From NCBI RefSeq assembly GCF_040954645.1, contig NC_092806.1, positions 115,736,458 to 115,800,457 on the forward strand: DNA of 64,000 nucleotides. Direction: 5' to 3'. The translations under genes were made by a program, and so were the position numbers. Below are positions 25,116-36,045 of the stretch, piece by piece. The notes beneath the pieces were generated by a model that ran no database searches, was not told the DNA's origin, and saw nothing but the letters and a program-made list of their open reading frames with translations. The DNA is from Diabrotica undecimpunctata. Its lineage: Eukaryota; Arthropoda; Insecta; Coleoptera; Chrysomelidae. Within the stretch, counting starts at the first letter, position 1. Each line of letters opens with the position of its first letter.

Positions 25116-25150
25116 CATAATCCAGCCAGTGGGCCTCTGGCTGGATTATG
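25116..25150. repeat. perfect hairpin, 14 bp arms, 7 nt loop
   Basis: CATAATCCAGCCAG, TGGGCCT, CTGGCTGGATTATG. It is not next to a gene end and its role is unknown. Confidence 0.85.
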
Positions 25151-25424
25151 TCCCGAAGGATGGATGTTGCTCGATGATTATGCAAAAAAAATCTCATGGG
25201 AATATTTTTCCGAACGAATCCGAGCTTTTCGTCTTGTCTGTTACGGATTGACACATTTTGGTTGTAGTAGGCAAATGCTGAAATATTGGTAAGTAAACTA
25301 GAAAAAAAAAGGGGGATAAAGGGGTAGAATGCGAAAACATGGAGTTGATTCCAGTTTACAACCCTGTAAAAAATCATTTGTTATAAGAGCTACAAAGAAA
25401 GAAACCGGTTAGGTTTCGAAAAAA

Positions 25425-27240
25425 GGATAATGATTTAAAAATTTGCACGTGGAACGTAAGAAGCCTTTATCAGCCTGGAGCCACGGCTCTGCTCATACAA
25501 GAAATGAATAAAGCCAAAGCAGATATCATTGCTTTACAGAAAATGAGGTCGACTTAGCTTAGGCATCCTGGAAAAAAATAACTGCAATATTAACTACAGT
25601 GAAAATCCTACCCGACACGAATTTGGTACCGGATTTATTGTAAGCAGCAAGGTCAAACATAGTGTAATCGATTTTAAAGTTATTGACCATAGGATATGTC
25701 GAATAAGACTTAAAGGGAAGTTCGCTAATATTAGCATTATTAGCATCATGCTCCAACGAAAGAAAAGAGGATGATGAAAAAGACATGTTCTATGAGGCAC
25801 AAGACCGCGAGGACGATGAGTGCCCAAAAAATGACATCAAAATAATAGCAGAAGACTTTAATGCCAAAGTCGGAAGAAAGAATATATTTTCGCCCACCAT
25901 CGGAAAAGAGAGCCTACGCGTAGACTCTAATGATAAGGGTATCATCGATGCAAGACATTGCTCTAAATTATTAGATGTTAGGTCTTTTAGAGGAACAAAC
26001 ATAGATAGTGATCACTATTTAGTTAAAGCACGATTTAAAGAAAAAATATCCAATTTCAAAAAGTAGATCGGGAGAAGGAGAGAAAAAATCGACATTAATA
26101 AACTAAAAGATACCGACATTGCAAATGTATACAGTTATAGCAATAGTATACAATATGTATACAGCAAATAGAAGATCAAATAAGGACAAAACACTTAGAA
26201 GAAGAAGACATTAACCAACTATGGGCAAATATACGAGATATTATGTTACAGAAATCGGTTGAAATATTGGGCAAAACCAAGTAAAAAAAAAAAGAAATCG
26301 TTGGTTTGATCGTGAGGTCGAAATGGTCACAAATAGAAAGAACGCAGCATATCACAAAACCATCGACGCGGGATGTACACGAAGAAAAAAAGAAGAGTAT
26401 AGACCTCTTAGAAGAGGGGGAAAACGTATCCATCGACGTACGAAGAGGGAATACGAACAGAACACTTTCAATGAAATACAAAGTTTATTCGATAAAAATG
26501 AAACCAGGAAATATTACAAATCCTTAAATAATAGCCGTCGAGAATTTAAACTCAGTTCTTAACAGATGAGCACAACATTTCAGCGAACATCTAAATATAA
26601 ACGATATTGAAGGAGGTTACAACATAGACTGTCAACAACATCAACTACACAGTAAAGACCCAACAAGAGAAAAAGTGCCATCCTAAAACTCAAAGACAAT
26701 AAAGCCTCAGGAATCGATGAAATCTGTTCGGAAATGTATAAAAAAAAAGTGATCAACTTTTTGCAGCAATCCATAAACTAATAGTACTTATATGGCAAAA
26801 TGAATTGGTACCAGAAGAGTGGCTAAGGGATATATGTCCGTTTCATATAAAGGGTAATCAACTGGAGTGTAAAAACTATAGAGGCATTACTCTGTTAGCA
26901 TCTGCGTATAAAATCTTCGGCAAAGTATTATTTGAAATACTTAAACATTTTACAAAGGATATTGTTGGTCGATATCAATGCAGATTTACTGCTGGAAAGT
27001 TAACTATAGATCAAATTCAAGCACAGGCAGATTCTAGAAAAGTTACTAGAATATAACGTAGATACACATCATCTCTTCGTCGACTTCAAAGCAGCCTATG
27101 ACAGTGTGAAAAGAAGTGCATTATATAATGCAATGATAGACTTTGGGATCCCACCTAAGTTAGTTAAGTTGACCAACTAACAATACAAAACCTAAGCTCA
27201 TGCGTTAGAATTGAAGGAGAAAAGTTTACGTTCTTTGACA
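25425..27240 (+). pseudogene. RTE/BovB-like ORF: endonuclease plus RT, heavily decayed
   Basis: In shifting frames the plus strand gives LKICTWNVRSLYQPGATALL (about 25436, start of the EEP endonuclease), HEFGTGFIVSSKVKH (about 25620), ECPKNDIKIIAEDFNAKVGR (about 25820; the family usually has GDFNAKVG) and SFRGTNIDSDHYLVKARF (about 25985, the SDH catalytic box). A linker follows (26300-26560). RT blocks: KDNKASGIDEICSEMY (about 26695), ELVPEEWLRDI (about 26803), CKNYRGITLLASAYKIF (about 26870) and motif A FVDFKAAYDSVKRSALY (about 27080). The copy ends at about 27240, where the R repeat begins. Many stops; not functional. Confidence 0.85.
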
Positions 27241-27257
27241 TTAATATTCAGTTTCAA

Positions 27258-27418
27258 TACAAATTTTGACCATGATGAACGGCAGGTGGAATGCAATTTT
27301 TAGATTCCCTTGCCGAGTAATTTATCAAGCTGTTTGCTTTGCAAGTTTTAGAAGGCACAGTGGTGAAAATTTGAATTCGTTTTCGCCAGGTAGAAATCGT
27401 TTGATTTCTCTTTTTGTT
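27258..27418 (+). repeat. R repeat, copy 1 of a tandem pair
   Basis: About 160 bp starting at TTTTGACCATGATGAACGGC. Repeated 390 bp downstream with about 95% identity by eye. A diverged copy lies at 4462-4590. It has no coding content. The pair brackets the hammerhead-like motif at 27514-27556, the arrangement expected of repeated ends (pseudo-LTRs) of a Penelope-like or other ribozyme-bearing element. Confidence 0.8.
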
Positions 27419-27513
27419 TTTAGATGGCGTAGTTACATCCGTAAATAGTTATTTTGATAACTATTGGTTTAGGACGGGAAAGATTTTTGTTTTGATTCAG
27501 AGCAGTAGCTATA

Positions 27514-27556
27514 CCGCTTTGAGGAGACCTAAAGAGGTTGAAATACGTATAAGCGG
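27514..27556 (+). ncRNA. hammerhead-ribozyme-like motif, one core change
   Basis: Order on the plus strand: CCGCT, TTGAGGA, GACCT-AAAG-AGGTT, GAAA, TACGTATA, AGCGG. Stem I CCGCU/AGCGG (5 bp), stem II GACCU/AGGUU (5 bp), GAAA, and the same self-complementary AUACGUAU stem III as at 4234-4284. The CUGAUGA core reads UUGAGGA. Position 7 is normally variable, but C3 to U should break an important core contact, so this copy is probably inactive. Confidence 0.55.
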
Positions 27557-27647
27557 CTTGCCGCTGCCCTGTATTGATACAAAAATATAATACCGTCATT
27601 ATGTTTTATTACCTTACTCCGTTTGGATTACCAGAAACTGAATTCAC

Positions 27648-27809
27648 TACGAATTTTGACCATGATGAACGGCAGGTGGAATGCAATTTTTAGATTCCCT
27701 TGCCGAGTAATTTATCAAGCTGTTTGCTTTTGCAAGTTTTAGAAGGAACAGTGGTGAAAACTTGATTTCGGTTTCGCCAGGTGGAAATCGTTTAATTTCT
27801 CTTTTTGTT
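27648..27809 (+). repeat. R repeat, copy 2 of a tandem pair
   Basis: Direct repeat of 27258-27418, with single-base indels in the T-runs. Confidence 0.8.
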
Positions 27810-28399
27810 AGAAAAATAATTATATAATACCAATTTTGGATACGCAGGCAAAATTTATAGCTGTGTGTCTATTTCTAAGTTATTTGTCTCAGTAATATTT
27901 TCACGAAATATATTTGACGGCCATTATTGAACACAATTCCTTCGTTACACTTTAGTATACTATACATATCATTTAATCAAGTAGAAACTAAATAGACATC
28001 AAATCCTATAATTTTCCAACAACATACTAATTTTCTCTGTTGGTATTAGCAATAATGATGTACTCCCATATCATTACACCATTTTCTGTGTAAAACAAAA
28101 ATAATAGAAGAAGTCGGTTAATGAAGCACATCCAATTACGCATTTTTACTTTGGTTTATTCAAAGTATGGGAACTCACAAACATAATAATTGTGCAGGCT
28201 AAGATTGACCGGAAACCACGTACCGGCTACCTTCCGCTGTCTCTTGCACGTCTCGTTTCATTGATGAAGAACGTTTTCGATTGACGACATTGTTGTCGGT
28301 TCAAAATCCGTCTTTTGCTGTTGTTATTTTAATTCATACACATGTTTGAACTATAGTGGAAGCGTAAAGTATCAAATTATAAATAAACTAGAAAATACA
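27810..28399. other. no recognised gene
   Basis: AT-rich sequence; nothing supportable. Confidence 0.5.
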
Positions 28400-28479
28400 G
28401 GAACGTAGTTAAATTTGCAATTTTTATTTGTAAAAAAAAATATATCAATTTAAAATCCAATGACAGGAGGTTATATTTT

Positions 28480-29640
28480 CCGTTTTTTTGTTCAAGTACG
28501 TATATCCTGCTAAATAGAATAAGCGAAACTGTACCACTCGAGAACATAATACTCGAACGACAGTTTGGTTTCTGCAAAAATATTCAACAATCCAACAGTG
28601 TCATAGAATAGTAAATAAAATCAAGAAACGTTTGGAAGAAAACATTCTATGTGCCTCAGTATTTCTCGGTATTCAGCAGGCTTTTGATAAGGTCTGGCAC
28701 AACGGTTTACTATATAAATTAAAATCTTTACTGCCTAGCGATATATACCTCATCCTGAAGTCCTATATTAATGAACGTTCGTTCCAAGTAAAAATCAATA
28801 ATGATTTCTAAACCTATCACTCAATCCAATCCGGAGTTCTTCAGGGAAGAGTCCTCGGTCCCTTCCTGTTAGCCGATTATACATCCGTTTTAGTTTCAAA
28901 CAATGACCCATACATAGCATCTGAAATGCTACAAAATTATTTGCATACATTAGAGAATTGGTTGACAAAATGGAAAATTAAAGTAAATAACAAAAAATCA
29001 GCCCAAATCACATTTACAACAAGAAGACGTACTTGTTTACAAGTTAGTCCAAACAATGCCCCCATTCCTGCTAGAGACGTTATGAAATATCTTGGGTTGC
29101 ATTTGGACCGAAAACTCACCTGGAAGCAACACATTAACGCCAAAAAACTCAGCTAAATATAAAATTAAAACAAATGAATTGTTTACTTGTCAAAAAGTCA
29201 CAACTATCATTGGAGAATAAAATACCGCTTTACAAAGTCATACTAAAACCAATATGGACTTATGGCGTAGAACTCTGGGGCTGTAACAAGCCTTCAAATA
29301 CAAAAATTTTGCAGACCTTCCAATCAAAAACACTGCGAATGATAGCTTAAGCCTCTTGGTAAGTGAGTAATTCAACCATCCACAATGACCTAGGAGTACC
29401 CCAACCGTAAAAGATGTCATATCACTTCAAGCCAACAAGGCCAAAATTCTTAATTCAATAAACCACAGCCAAATTATCAGTGAACTATATCAGCCACCAA
29501 TGGAGGAACGAAGACTGAAGAAGACTTGGCCAGAAAATCTGGTTACATATGTAAAAATAGAGAATTGTCGCTGGACGGTACCCAAATCAAGTCAATATTG
29601 TCATCACATTTACTAATTACTCAAATATACTGTTTATGAG
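28480..29640 (+). pseudogene. Jockey-type ORF2 remnant, plus strand
   Basis: Plus-strand blocks with frameshifts: EREFGF-like RQFGFCKN (about 28560), SVFLGIQQAFDKVWHNGLLY (about 28655, motif A with Asp changed to Gly), SGVLQGRVLGPFLL (about 28830, block B), then a deletion that removes the YADD box, so that block B runs straight into ADYTSVLVSN. ENWLTKWKIKVNNKKSAQIT (about 28950), VMKYLGLHLDRKLTWKQHIN (about 29080) and PIWTYGVELWGCNKPSN (about 29250) follow. The tail of the protein is recognisable to about 29560 (ERRLKKTWPENL). The order and wording fit the Jockey clade. Dead copy. Confidence 0.85.
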
Positions 29641-29849
29641 TAGATTGTAAATATACATTTAAAAATTAAAAAAAGTACGTATATACCTTTTGATCGATTA
29701 ATACTTCATTCACTTGTTAAATACAGCTAAAGATTTTGACATTTATCATGTCTTTAGTTTATTCATTGATATACTCCTGCTTTTTATTGAGTATAACCAA
29801 AAATACCTTCTCTTCTCCAGAGGAGTTTTTATTCATTCATGAATTATTT

Positions 29850-30873
29850 TTTATTTATCGTATGGCAATTACAACACATTTAGAACAAATACACAAACAC
29901 TAGTAATATAGGTATTTGACAAACTTTAAATAGTTACAAACAAACATGAAGTGTATTGATATAATCAATTGACTTTGAAGTTGCAAACAGGAGGTCTTCA
30001 GGGCTACCATTGTAGGATCTTGAGGGATACTCTTCAATAATGTGGTCGATGGTTTGGTTCTGCCCAAAGTCACATTGAGGAGACGGGTTCTTCCCCCATT
30101 TATATAGCATGTATGCACGTCTGCCATGTCTGGTTCGGATCCTATTTAGAGTGAACCATATTTTGCGTGGAAGATGAAAAACCTGGTGGCTTGTGGGTAA
30201 TGCAGGGCATTTTATTTTGCCATTCGCTCCATTCTTGGGACCATGCATTCGTGATGTTGAACTCCTCATGTATCATTCTTGCCATATTCATTGGTGGTTT
30301 TCTAGAACGGAGACGGGTATTTCGTGCATCCTCGGTATCTTGGTGGATCGGCAGGTTTATATTGCTCATGATCTTTTTTTATTCACGTGTAAGTGCGTCA
30401 CCTCGTCGTAAATGTGGAGGTGGAATGTGACTTAATACTGGAAGCTATTGGGTGGGAGTTGATTTAATTGTACCAGCTATCATCCTCATAGTGCTGTGCA
30501 GCTGATTGTCGACCTTTTTTACGTGTGGACTGTGTAGCCAGACTGGAGCACAATATTCAGCGGTCAAGAAAACAAGGGTTAAGGCAGTAGAGTGGAGAGT
30601 GGAAACCGATGTGTCCCCAGGTGGTACCGCAGAGCTTCTGTATAATGTTATTTCTTGTACTCAACTTTTGGGCAGTTTTTGTTAAATGCTCTTTAAATGA
30701 TAGCGTTCTGTCTAGTTTTACTCCCAGGTACTTCGGTGTTTTGTTGTGGGTAAGTGTGGTATTTTCAAACCGTATGTTGAGTTTCTTTCCAGCAAGTTTA
30801 TTGTTCAGGTGAAAGCAACTAACTTCTGTTTTGGATGCATTTGGTTGAAGTCGTCACTTGCGAAAATATTTTC

Positions 30874-30921
<48 letters not shown>

Positions 30922-31262
30922 TCTGCCATCAGAACTTCTTCAGACGTTTCTAGTATTCTGCATCGTGTAGTGAGGGCCCAGTCATCGGCGTATCCGAACT
31001 TTGACTGTGTTTCCGGCATATCTGCTAGGTATAAGCTAAATAGTAGTGGAGAGAGCACTGACCCCTAAGGTAGGCCATTCTTAAGTTTCTTTGGTGGGCT
31101 GATATAAGGCCCTCTCTCCATACTGTATCGTAAGCTGCCTAGAGATCAATAACTACCGCTGAAATTTTAAGTCTTCTTTGGAAACCCGCTTCGATGTAGG
31201 TGGTGAGTGAAATTATCGGGTCTGCACAGCTTCGGTCTGGTCGAAAATCCGCTTTCATAAAT
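29850..31262 (-). pseudogene. non-LTR ORF2 remnant with a (TA)n array inside RT, antisense
   Basis: Minus strand: DRSCADPIISLTTYIEAGFQ (about 31240), ISAVVIDL, stop, AAYDTVWREGL (motif A, about 31160), LSPLLFSLYLADMP and YADDWAL (about 31050-30985, the catalytic box). The (TA)n array at 30877-30919 follows LMADL. After it come NASKTEV (about 30840), TPKYLGVKLDRTLSFKEHL (about 30740), EYCAPVWLHSPHVKK-type text (about 30550) and, to the end, SRKPPMNMARMIHEEFN, NRIRTRHGRRAYML and CDFGQNQTIDHI (30330-30030, the Cys/His tail domain). The 3' untranslated region ends near 29850. Several shifts and stops. Confidence 0.85.
30877..30919. repeat. (TA)n array inside an RT gene
   Basis: About 21 TA units between RT codons that are adjacent in relatives, adding an Ile-Tyr run on the minus strand. 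Coding resumes in another frame after the array. Confidence 0.9.
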
Positions 31263-31604
31263 TAATAAATTTTGATACATAAACATTAACTCCTAAAAAA
31301 CTTACATTGGTTGATACATAGGATATTAAAAAAGTCAAAATTAGAGATTTTTATCGATCATAAACTCCAATGATTTGCACGTATCGTAGTTTTTACGCCA
31401 CTGGAGCAAAAAATATGTTTTAATATTTTTTAAATCTTCTAAATATTTTTTTAAACAAAAGTCTTCAAGTATTTATATAATTTACGATAACTTGTGCTAT
31501 GCACATTTAAGTTTAAAATTTTGATTTAGTTTGTTTCTACTCTACATCTATTTCTACTGTTTATAATACCAGTTTCTTGTGCAACAAAGTGAAGACCGTA
31601 TCGT
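31263..31604. other. no recognised gene
   Basis: AT-rich spacer. Confidence 0.5.
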
Positions 31605-31890
31605 AGCGGCTATGTTACTGGCTTAACAAGCTGGAGAGCCTGAATTCTATTCCCAGCGCTGATCAACTTTTCAATTTATAATTTAACTGAGCCGCCACGG
31701 AGGGCACATAAAGTTGTCGATCCCTGCCACGTAAGAGGTCGCTAAAGGCTTCATCAGCAATTTTAACACACCTTTCATGCAGCCCTCCAATCCGACTACG
31801 ATCATACAGCCGAACGATTGTATCACAGCAGAGTTGACCGTGTCTTGTGAATGTTGCAGGCTACACTTTTCCGTCGCGTAACCAATCCTA
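31605..31890 (+). repeat. possible tRNA-derived SINE
   Basis: TAGCGGCTATGTTACTGGCTTA, shortened here to its A-box-like part TAGCGGCTATG, is followed about 35 bp later by GAATTCTATTCCCAGCG, which resembles a degenerate RNA polymerase III B box (GGTTCGAATCC). A moderately GC-rich body follows to about 31890. The spacing fits a tRNA-like head. Low confidence without a second copy in the window. Confidence 0.3.
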
Positions 31891-33046
31891 CACCCACCCG
31901 TTTCTAATATAACTAGTATACACCCGTAATAAATAGTGTATCTAATGCATTATTATAAAATAATAATAATATTACTTTACCTTAAAAATAATGCCAAACG
32001 CTTTCTGGCTGAGTGATAGCTCTTCTAAAATATGTGTCTTGCTGGACAATGTTTCTTTCAATTTATGTTACAACTCATTAAACGTATACATCGGAATTCT
32101 AAAGTATCAAAAAATTTCATCTCGTAATCCAACAGATGAGGTAAAAGTAACAAACTCTCTTTCCTTTTTTTAAGCATCATATACCCAATATTTAAGTTCA
32201 CTTCTCTCTATCATCGATTTTTTTTTTGTAATTAGATATTTTTCATCCAAACAGACAGCCACAATATAGATCGACTGGCAAGACAGACTAATGTATAATC
32301 GAAAAGGAGTAGGAAGCGAGCATGATATGTGTGCTTATTCCTTTCCCATCCAGTGCCAACCAGATTTTTGGAGCTTTATCCAATACTTATTTGAAAATAT
32401 TCTAACAAATCCCTGTTAAAGATGCCGCAAAAGGTGCCGCTATATTTGGAACATCAAGGGTGAAAAAACCCAACCGGTGTTTCATGTAGATAGTTTTTTG
32501 TCAATACAAATATACTCAAATCCTATTATTTCTCGTTCTGCACATGTAAACATTACTCTGGTAGTTGAGCCCTTTTAATTCTCTTCTTTACTTTTGTATT
32601 TTGTGGTTTTCCGCCGATTAAAATCTAATTGTTACTATTTGTTACCATAATATAGGGTCCCAATATAGACCGTGGCTCCCAATCCTAATTTAGACTGAGG
32701 TTCCTAACTTTGCAACCAAATATCATTCTTAATTACGACTATAATATTGTTTGACCCCAGCACAATTCCTTTAGAGAATTCTACAGTGTCGACATACTTA
32801 GCAAGCAGTAATCCGATTATTCAACCATAAACTCGTAAGTACCATTCATTCATCTGTTCTAAGACAGTATTCATTTATCTATTCTTAGGCAGCCAGGTTA
32901 AGCGATATGCTTTATTCTTTTAAAACATCTAATTACCGATCTAAAGTGATTGGATTTAACTACGACCTAGTACTTAATGTTAAAAAAATTAATTTGTGAT
33001 TCAGTATTAAACGAAATAATTAGTTTAGAATTTGTAATATCTTTAC
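31891..33046. other. no recognised gene; may include the hAT 5' region
   Basis: AT-rich. An open stretch at 31991-32173 has no domain. The left end of the hAT element should lie somewhere before 33047, but I find no matching inverted repeat. Confidence 0.4.
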
Positions 33047-33408
33047 ATGTATGGTATGAATTGTTATCGCGTGTTAATGTGGTTAATAAGTGCGAGGATC
33101 AACCTATACAGTGTCCCAAAAGCCGACATTAAGCAATTTTTTTTTAACACTATGCTAGATTCAATTATTACCAATATGGATTTGAGATTTATGGCTTTAA
33201 ACCAACATTATGAAAATTTCGGTTTTCTGTATGATATAAGTAAATTCAAAAATACTCCACACGAACAAATATTAAAAAATTGTGAAGATTTACACACAAT
33301 CCTGCTGTTTGTAAATGTGAAGTGGGTGAGATCAGTGACTTTCAACCTTACGAATTATATGAAGAATTACAAATAATGATCCGTAATTTACCTAACTTTA
33401 TAACAGAC
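33047..33408 (+). pseudogene. hAT transposase, part 1 (ZMYM-like group)
   Basis: Reads ADIKQFFFNTMLDSIITNMD, LRFMALNQHYENFGFLYDIS and CEDLHTIL, the helical region ahead of the dimerisation domain in hAT/zinc-finger-MYM-like proteins. A frameshift near 33320 moves the match into the next frame (SDFQPYELYEELQ, then NFITD). The sequence then breaks at the target duplication. The RNase H-like catalytic residues lie upstream and are not visible. Confidence 0.65.
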
Positions 33409-33419
33409 GTACTCTGAGA

Positions 33420-34030
33420 TATGTATATTTGCAGACAACATAGTATTAATTGCGGAAACAGCAGAAAAACTGAAATACAACTTAGAGAAATGGAACCTAG
33501 AAGCAAGCAAATACAACTTTGCAATAAACTAAACGTAAACAAAGAGAAGACTCAGATAATGAAAAATATCAAGGAAACAAGGGACGGAAGATCAAATAAA
33601 AGTAATGATAGACCAACAAAAAATAATACAGACAAATTCATACAGATACTTAGGAACAGTAATCAACAACAAAGCAGACATCGAGGACGATCTTAACAAC
33701 AGAATGGAAAACACAGGAAAACTATTCCAAGCACTAAATAGAGGATTCCTTAATTACAAAGAAATATCAACAAATACGAAGATGACAATATACAAAACAA
33801 TATATAGACCTACAGTGACATATGGAGCAGAAAATTGGATATTAAACAAAAGACATCAGAGTAGAATTCAAGCAGCAGAGACGAAATACCTCAGAAGAAC
33901 GATCGGAGTAAAAAGAACTGGTAGAATCAGAAATGAAGAAATAGGAGAAAGACTCAAAATCAAACCGATACTCGACTCAATCAAGTAGAAAAAATTGGCA
34001 TGGTTCGGACATCTAACCCGGATGGACTAA
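33420..34030 (+). pseudogene. non-LTR RT C-terminal half
   Basis: Begins with FADNIVLIAETAEKLKYNLE; the catalytic FADD box has its second Asp changed to Asn. YRYLGTVINNKADIEDDLNN follows (about 33640), then IYKTIYRPTVTYGAENWILN (about 33795), ETKYLRRTIGVKRTGRIRN (about 33880) and LAWFGHLTRMD (about 33995). Several frame changes. This tail type is shared by many insect CR1/RTE-like elements. Confidence 0.8.
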
Positions 34031-34129
34031 TAGACAAGTAAAAAGAGTGTGGGACGCTTAAGAAAAAAAAAATAGAAAATAAACAAAAATTGTAAAATTA
34101 ACAACCTAAAATTTCTATTCCTGCTCAAT

Positions 34130-35400
34130 TTCTAATATCCCGAAAAGAAAAATTAATAGTGTGTGGGTCCACCTTTGTGTCGCCTTAGTGCTCTAACTCT
34201 ATTTGGAAGATCTCTTATTAAATTATTGATGAACTGCTGCGGTATACGTTCCCAAATCGCGCGTAATGTATTGGCCAACTACTAATCTAAGGTTTGGGGC
34301 GGTTGAAGTAGCCTGTTTTGTTGCTTAGACATTTCGGCCCAAACATGTTCAATGCAATTCATACCAGGTGAATACGGTGGCCACTCCATTCTTGTAATGC
34401 CATGAGCTTCTATACACTCGTTGACAATTCTCGCACAGTGAGGGCGAGCATTATCATCAATCAAAAAATGGAACAACTATTGGTTCTATGACTCTGTCTC
34501 GATATCGTGTAGCAGTCATTGTCTCATTAATTAAGACGACTAAGTTCGTGCGACCGTCAAAACATATGCCTCCCCACACGCAAACGGATCCACCTCCAAA
34601 AAGAGTAGTTGGGACTCTCAGATTTTCATTGTAACGCTGTCCTCTTTCTCTCCACACCAATATTCGGACATCATTCGTATACAAATGAAATCTGGACTCG
34701 TCAGTAAAGAGACAATTCCTCCAATTTTCGAAATTTCACTGATAGTGTTCCATCGCCCAGCGATATCTGCATGCACGCTGCTCCCTAGTTAGTCGTGGAT
34801 GGGTAGCGCGCTCTCTAGCCCTTAAATTGGATTTATGTAACCGTCTTCTGACAGTTTGACTGGAAATCGCTCGTCCAGTAGCATGCCTGAAGACTGTTAA
34901 TTCTGGAAGCCGTGAATGTTGGATTTCTTCTTGCCGTCAGAATTACAAAACGGTCTTGCCGACAAGTTGTAGATCGTTCTCTTTTTCCTCCATGCCTGTA
35001 TGTTGCAGATCCAGTTTCTACATACCGATTCCATGCACGACTTATCACACTTTGCGACACATTTAGCCTCATAGCAACCTCCTGTTGAGTTATGCCTTGT
35101 TGGATCCAACGAACTAATTGCTCGAGCTGCACTAGTTCTAAACGTCTTTGCGGCATAATGTGTTTGTGATAAATAGATTTCTTGACTTATTGACAACTGG
35201 TAAAGCTAATACAAGCACTTTTATACGAATGATATATTCATGTTTGGAACAACATGTCTCTCTTTGTACGAGATAAGGGCCGATAAAAATGGGGAGAAAA
35301 AAACCACATGCAAAAAATATTGGCAATAAAGATAGCATATAGAGTATAGTACAGGCAATTATTTTAAAAATAGTTTTATATCTTAATTTTAGGAATTTTA
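34130..35400 (-). mobile_element. Tc1-type DNA transposon, nested
   Basis: Antisense Tc1 element inside the non-LTR copy. The limits are approximate because I could not identify a convincing pair of inverted repeats. The transposase fills most of it. Confidence 0.7.
34270..35156 (-). pseudogene. Tc1 transposase, DD34E, with frameshifts
   Basis: The ATG at 35156 starts MPQRRLELVQLEQLVRWIQQ, and the first helix-turn-helix follows (GITQQEVAMRLNVSQSVISR). The second DNA-binding part is frameshifted. Catalytic residues: Asp in LFTDESRFH (about 34705), Asp in IDDNARPHC (about 34455) and Glu in NCIEHVWAEM (about 34345). There are 34 residues between the last two, the Tc1 signature. At least two shifts split the gene (near 34830 and 34470), so it is inactive, though nearly full length (about 290 codons against 340 usual). 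Confidence 0.85.
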
Positions 35401-35486
35401 AAATTATCCACTTCAATTGTTGAGTAGTGTATAAACGGCCCAACACCGAAAGGTACAGATGGGTCTACTGATTAAGTAAAGTAAAG

Positions 35487-35720
35487 TATAACAGACTTGA
35501 AACAGTTACTTCATTATATTACAGCCAATACCTTGAAAGAAGAATGCCCAAACATTTACATTGGCATCAGAATATTATTAATAATACCAATCGGTACAGC
35601 CTCCGCTGAAAGGAGCTTCTCAAAATTAAAATTTATTTAACGAGTACGATGTCACAGGAAAGACTTTCTGCTGTCGCAATTATGTCTATCGAGGTTGATA
35701 TAGCATACAAGCTAGATTAC
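35487..35720 (+). pseudogene. hAT transposase, part 2: C-terminal dimerisation domain
   Basis: Reads DLKQLLHYI, then ECPNIYIGIRILLIIPIGTA, SAERSFSKLKFI and, after a shift, STMSQERLSAVAIMSIEVD. SAERSFSKLK is the hallmark of the hAT dimerisation domain. The first codons join the NFITD end of part 1 across the insertion. Confidence 0.85.
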
Positions 35721-36045
35721 GGGCATGTAATTAAACAGCAGTGTTGTTGTTGTTTGTTTGTGTTTATATGACTGCGGACACTAAATCCATTCGCTAAATT
35801 CAGCAGTGTAAAAAGTAGAAAATTTCTGTTCTTGTAATATTTAAATTAAATTGTTTTTTAACGTTGGTAGGTCTTAATATCTTCAATATTTTTAGGTTAG
35901 TTGTAAGTCTGACTAAAGTTTGCAGGAACAAAAATTTAATAATGATATTAAACATGTTTTTTATTTTAAAAAATCTGTCTTAATGTGCGAGCAGAGGATG
36001 ATATGTATCTTGTCCACATAAAATTATGATCTTGCGTCGCCACTG

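Larger units (their letters stand above)
33409..35486 (+). mobile_element. 5'-truncated non-LTR insertion in the hAT gene
   Basis: Bounded by the 10 bp duplication TATAACAGAC. It starts inside an RT gene at the FADD box and ends with a tail resembling KRPNTERYRWVY, a stop, then GTAAAGTAAAG repeats at about 35420-35486. Heavy 5' truncation plus a 10 bp duplication is the usual mark of target-primed reverse transcription. A Tc1 element lies within it. Confidence 0.7.
33047..36045 (+). mobile_element. hAT DNA transposon remnant, split by a 2.1 kb insertion
   Basis: Transposase-like coding at 33047-33408 and 35487-35720 is interrupted by 33409-35486. TATAACAGAC occurs at both edges of the insertion (33399-33408 and 35487-35496). 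The right end is probably CTTGCGTCGCCACTG (36031-36045), whose inverse CAGTGGCGACGC looks like a hAT terminal repeat. The left end is not found. Confidence 0.75.

Noticed and set aside
31605..31670. A functional tRNA gene
   Set aside because: A and B box-like strings are present but the arms do not fold into a cloverleaf with an acceptor stem; at most a SINE head.
33047..33376. Possible host zinc-finger MYM gene
   Set aside because: The C-terminal hAT dimerisation domain across the insertion and the terminal-repeat-like end at 36045 point to a transposon.
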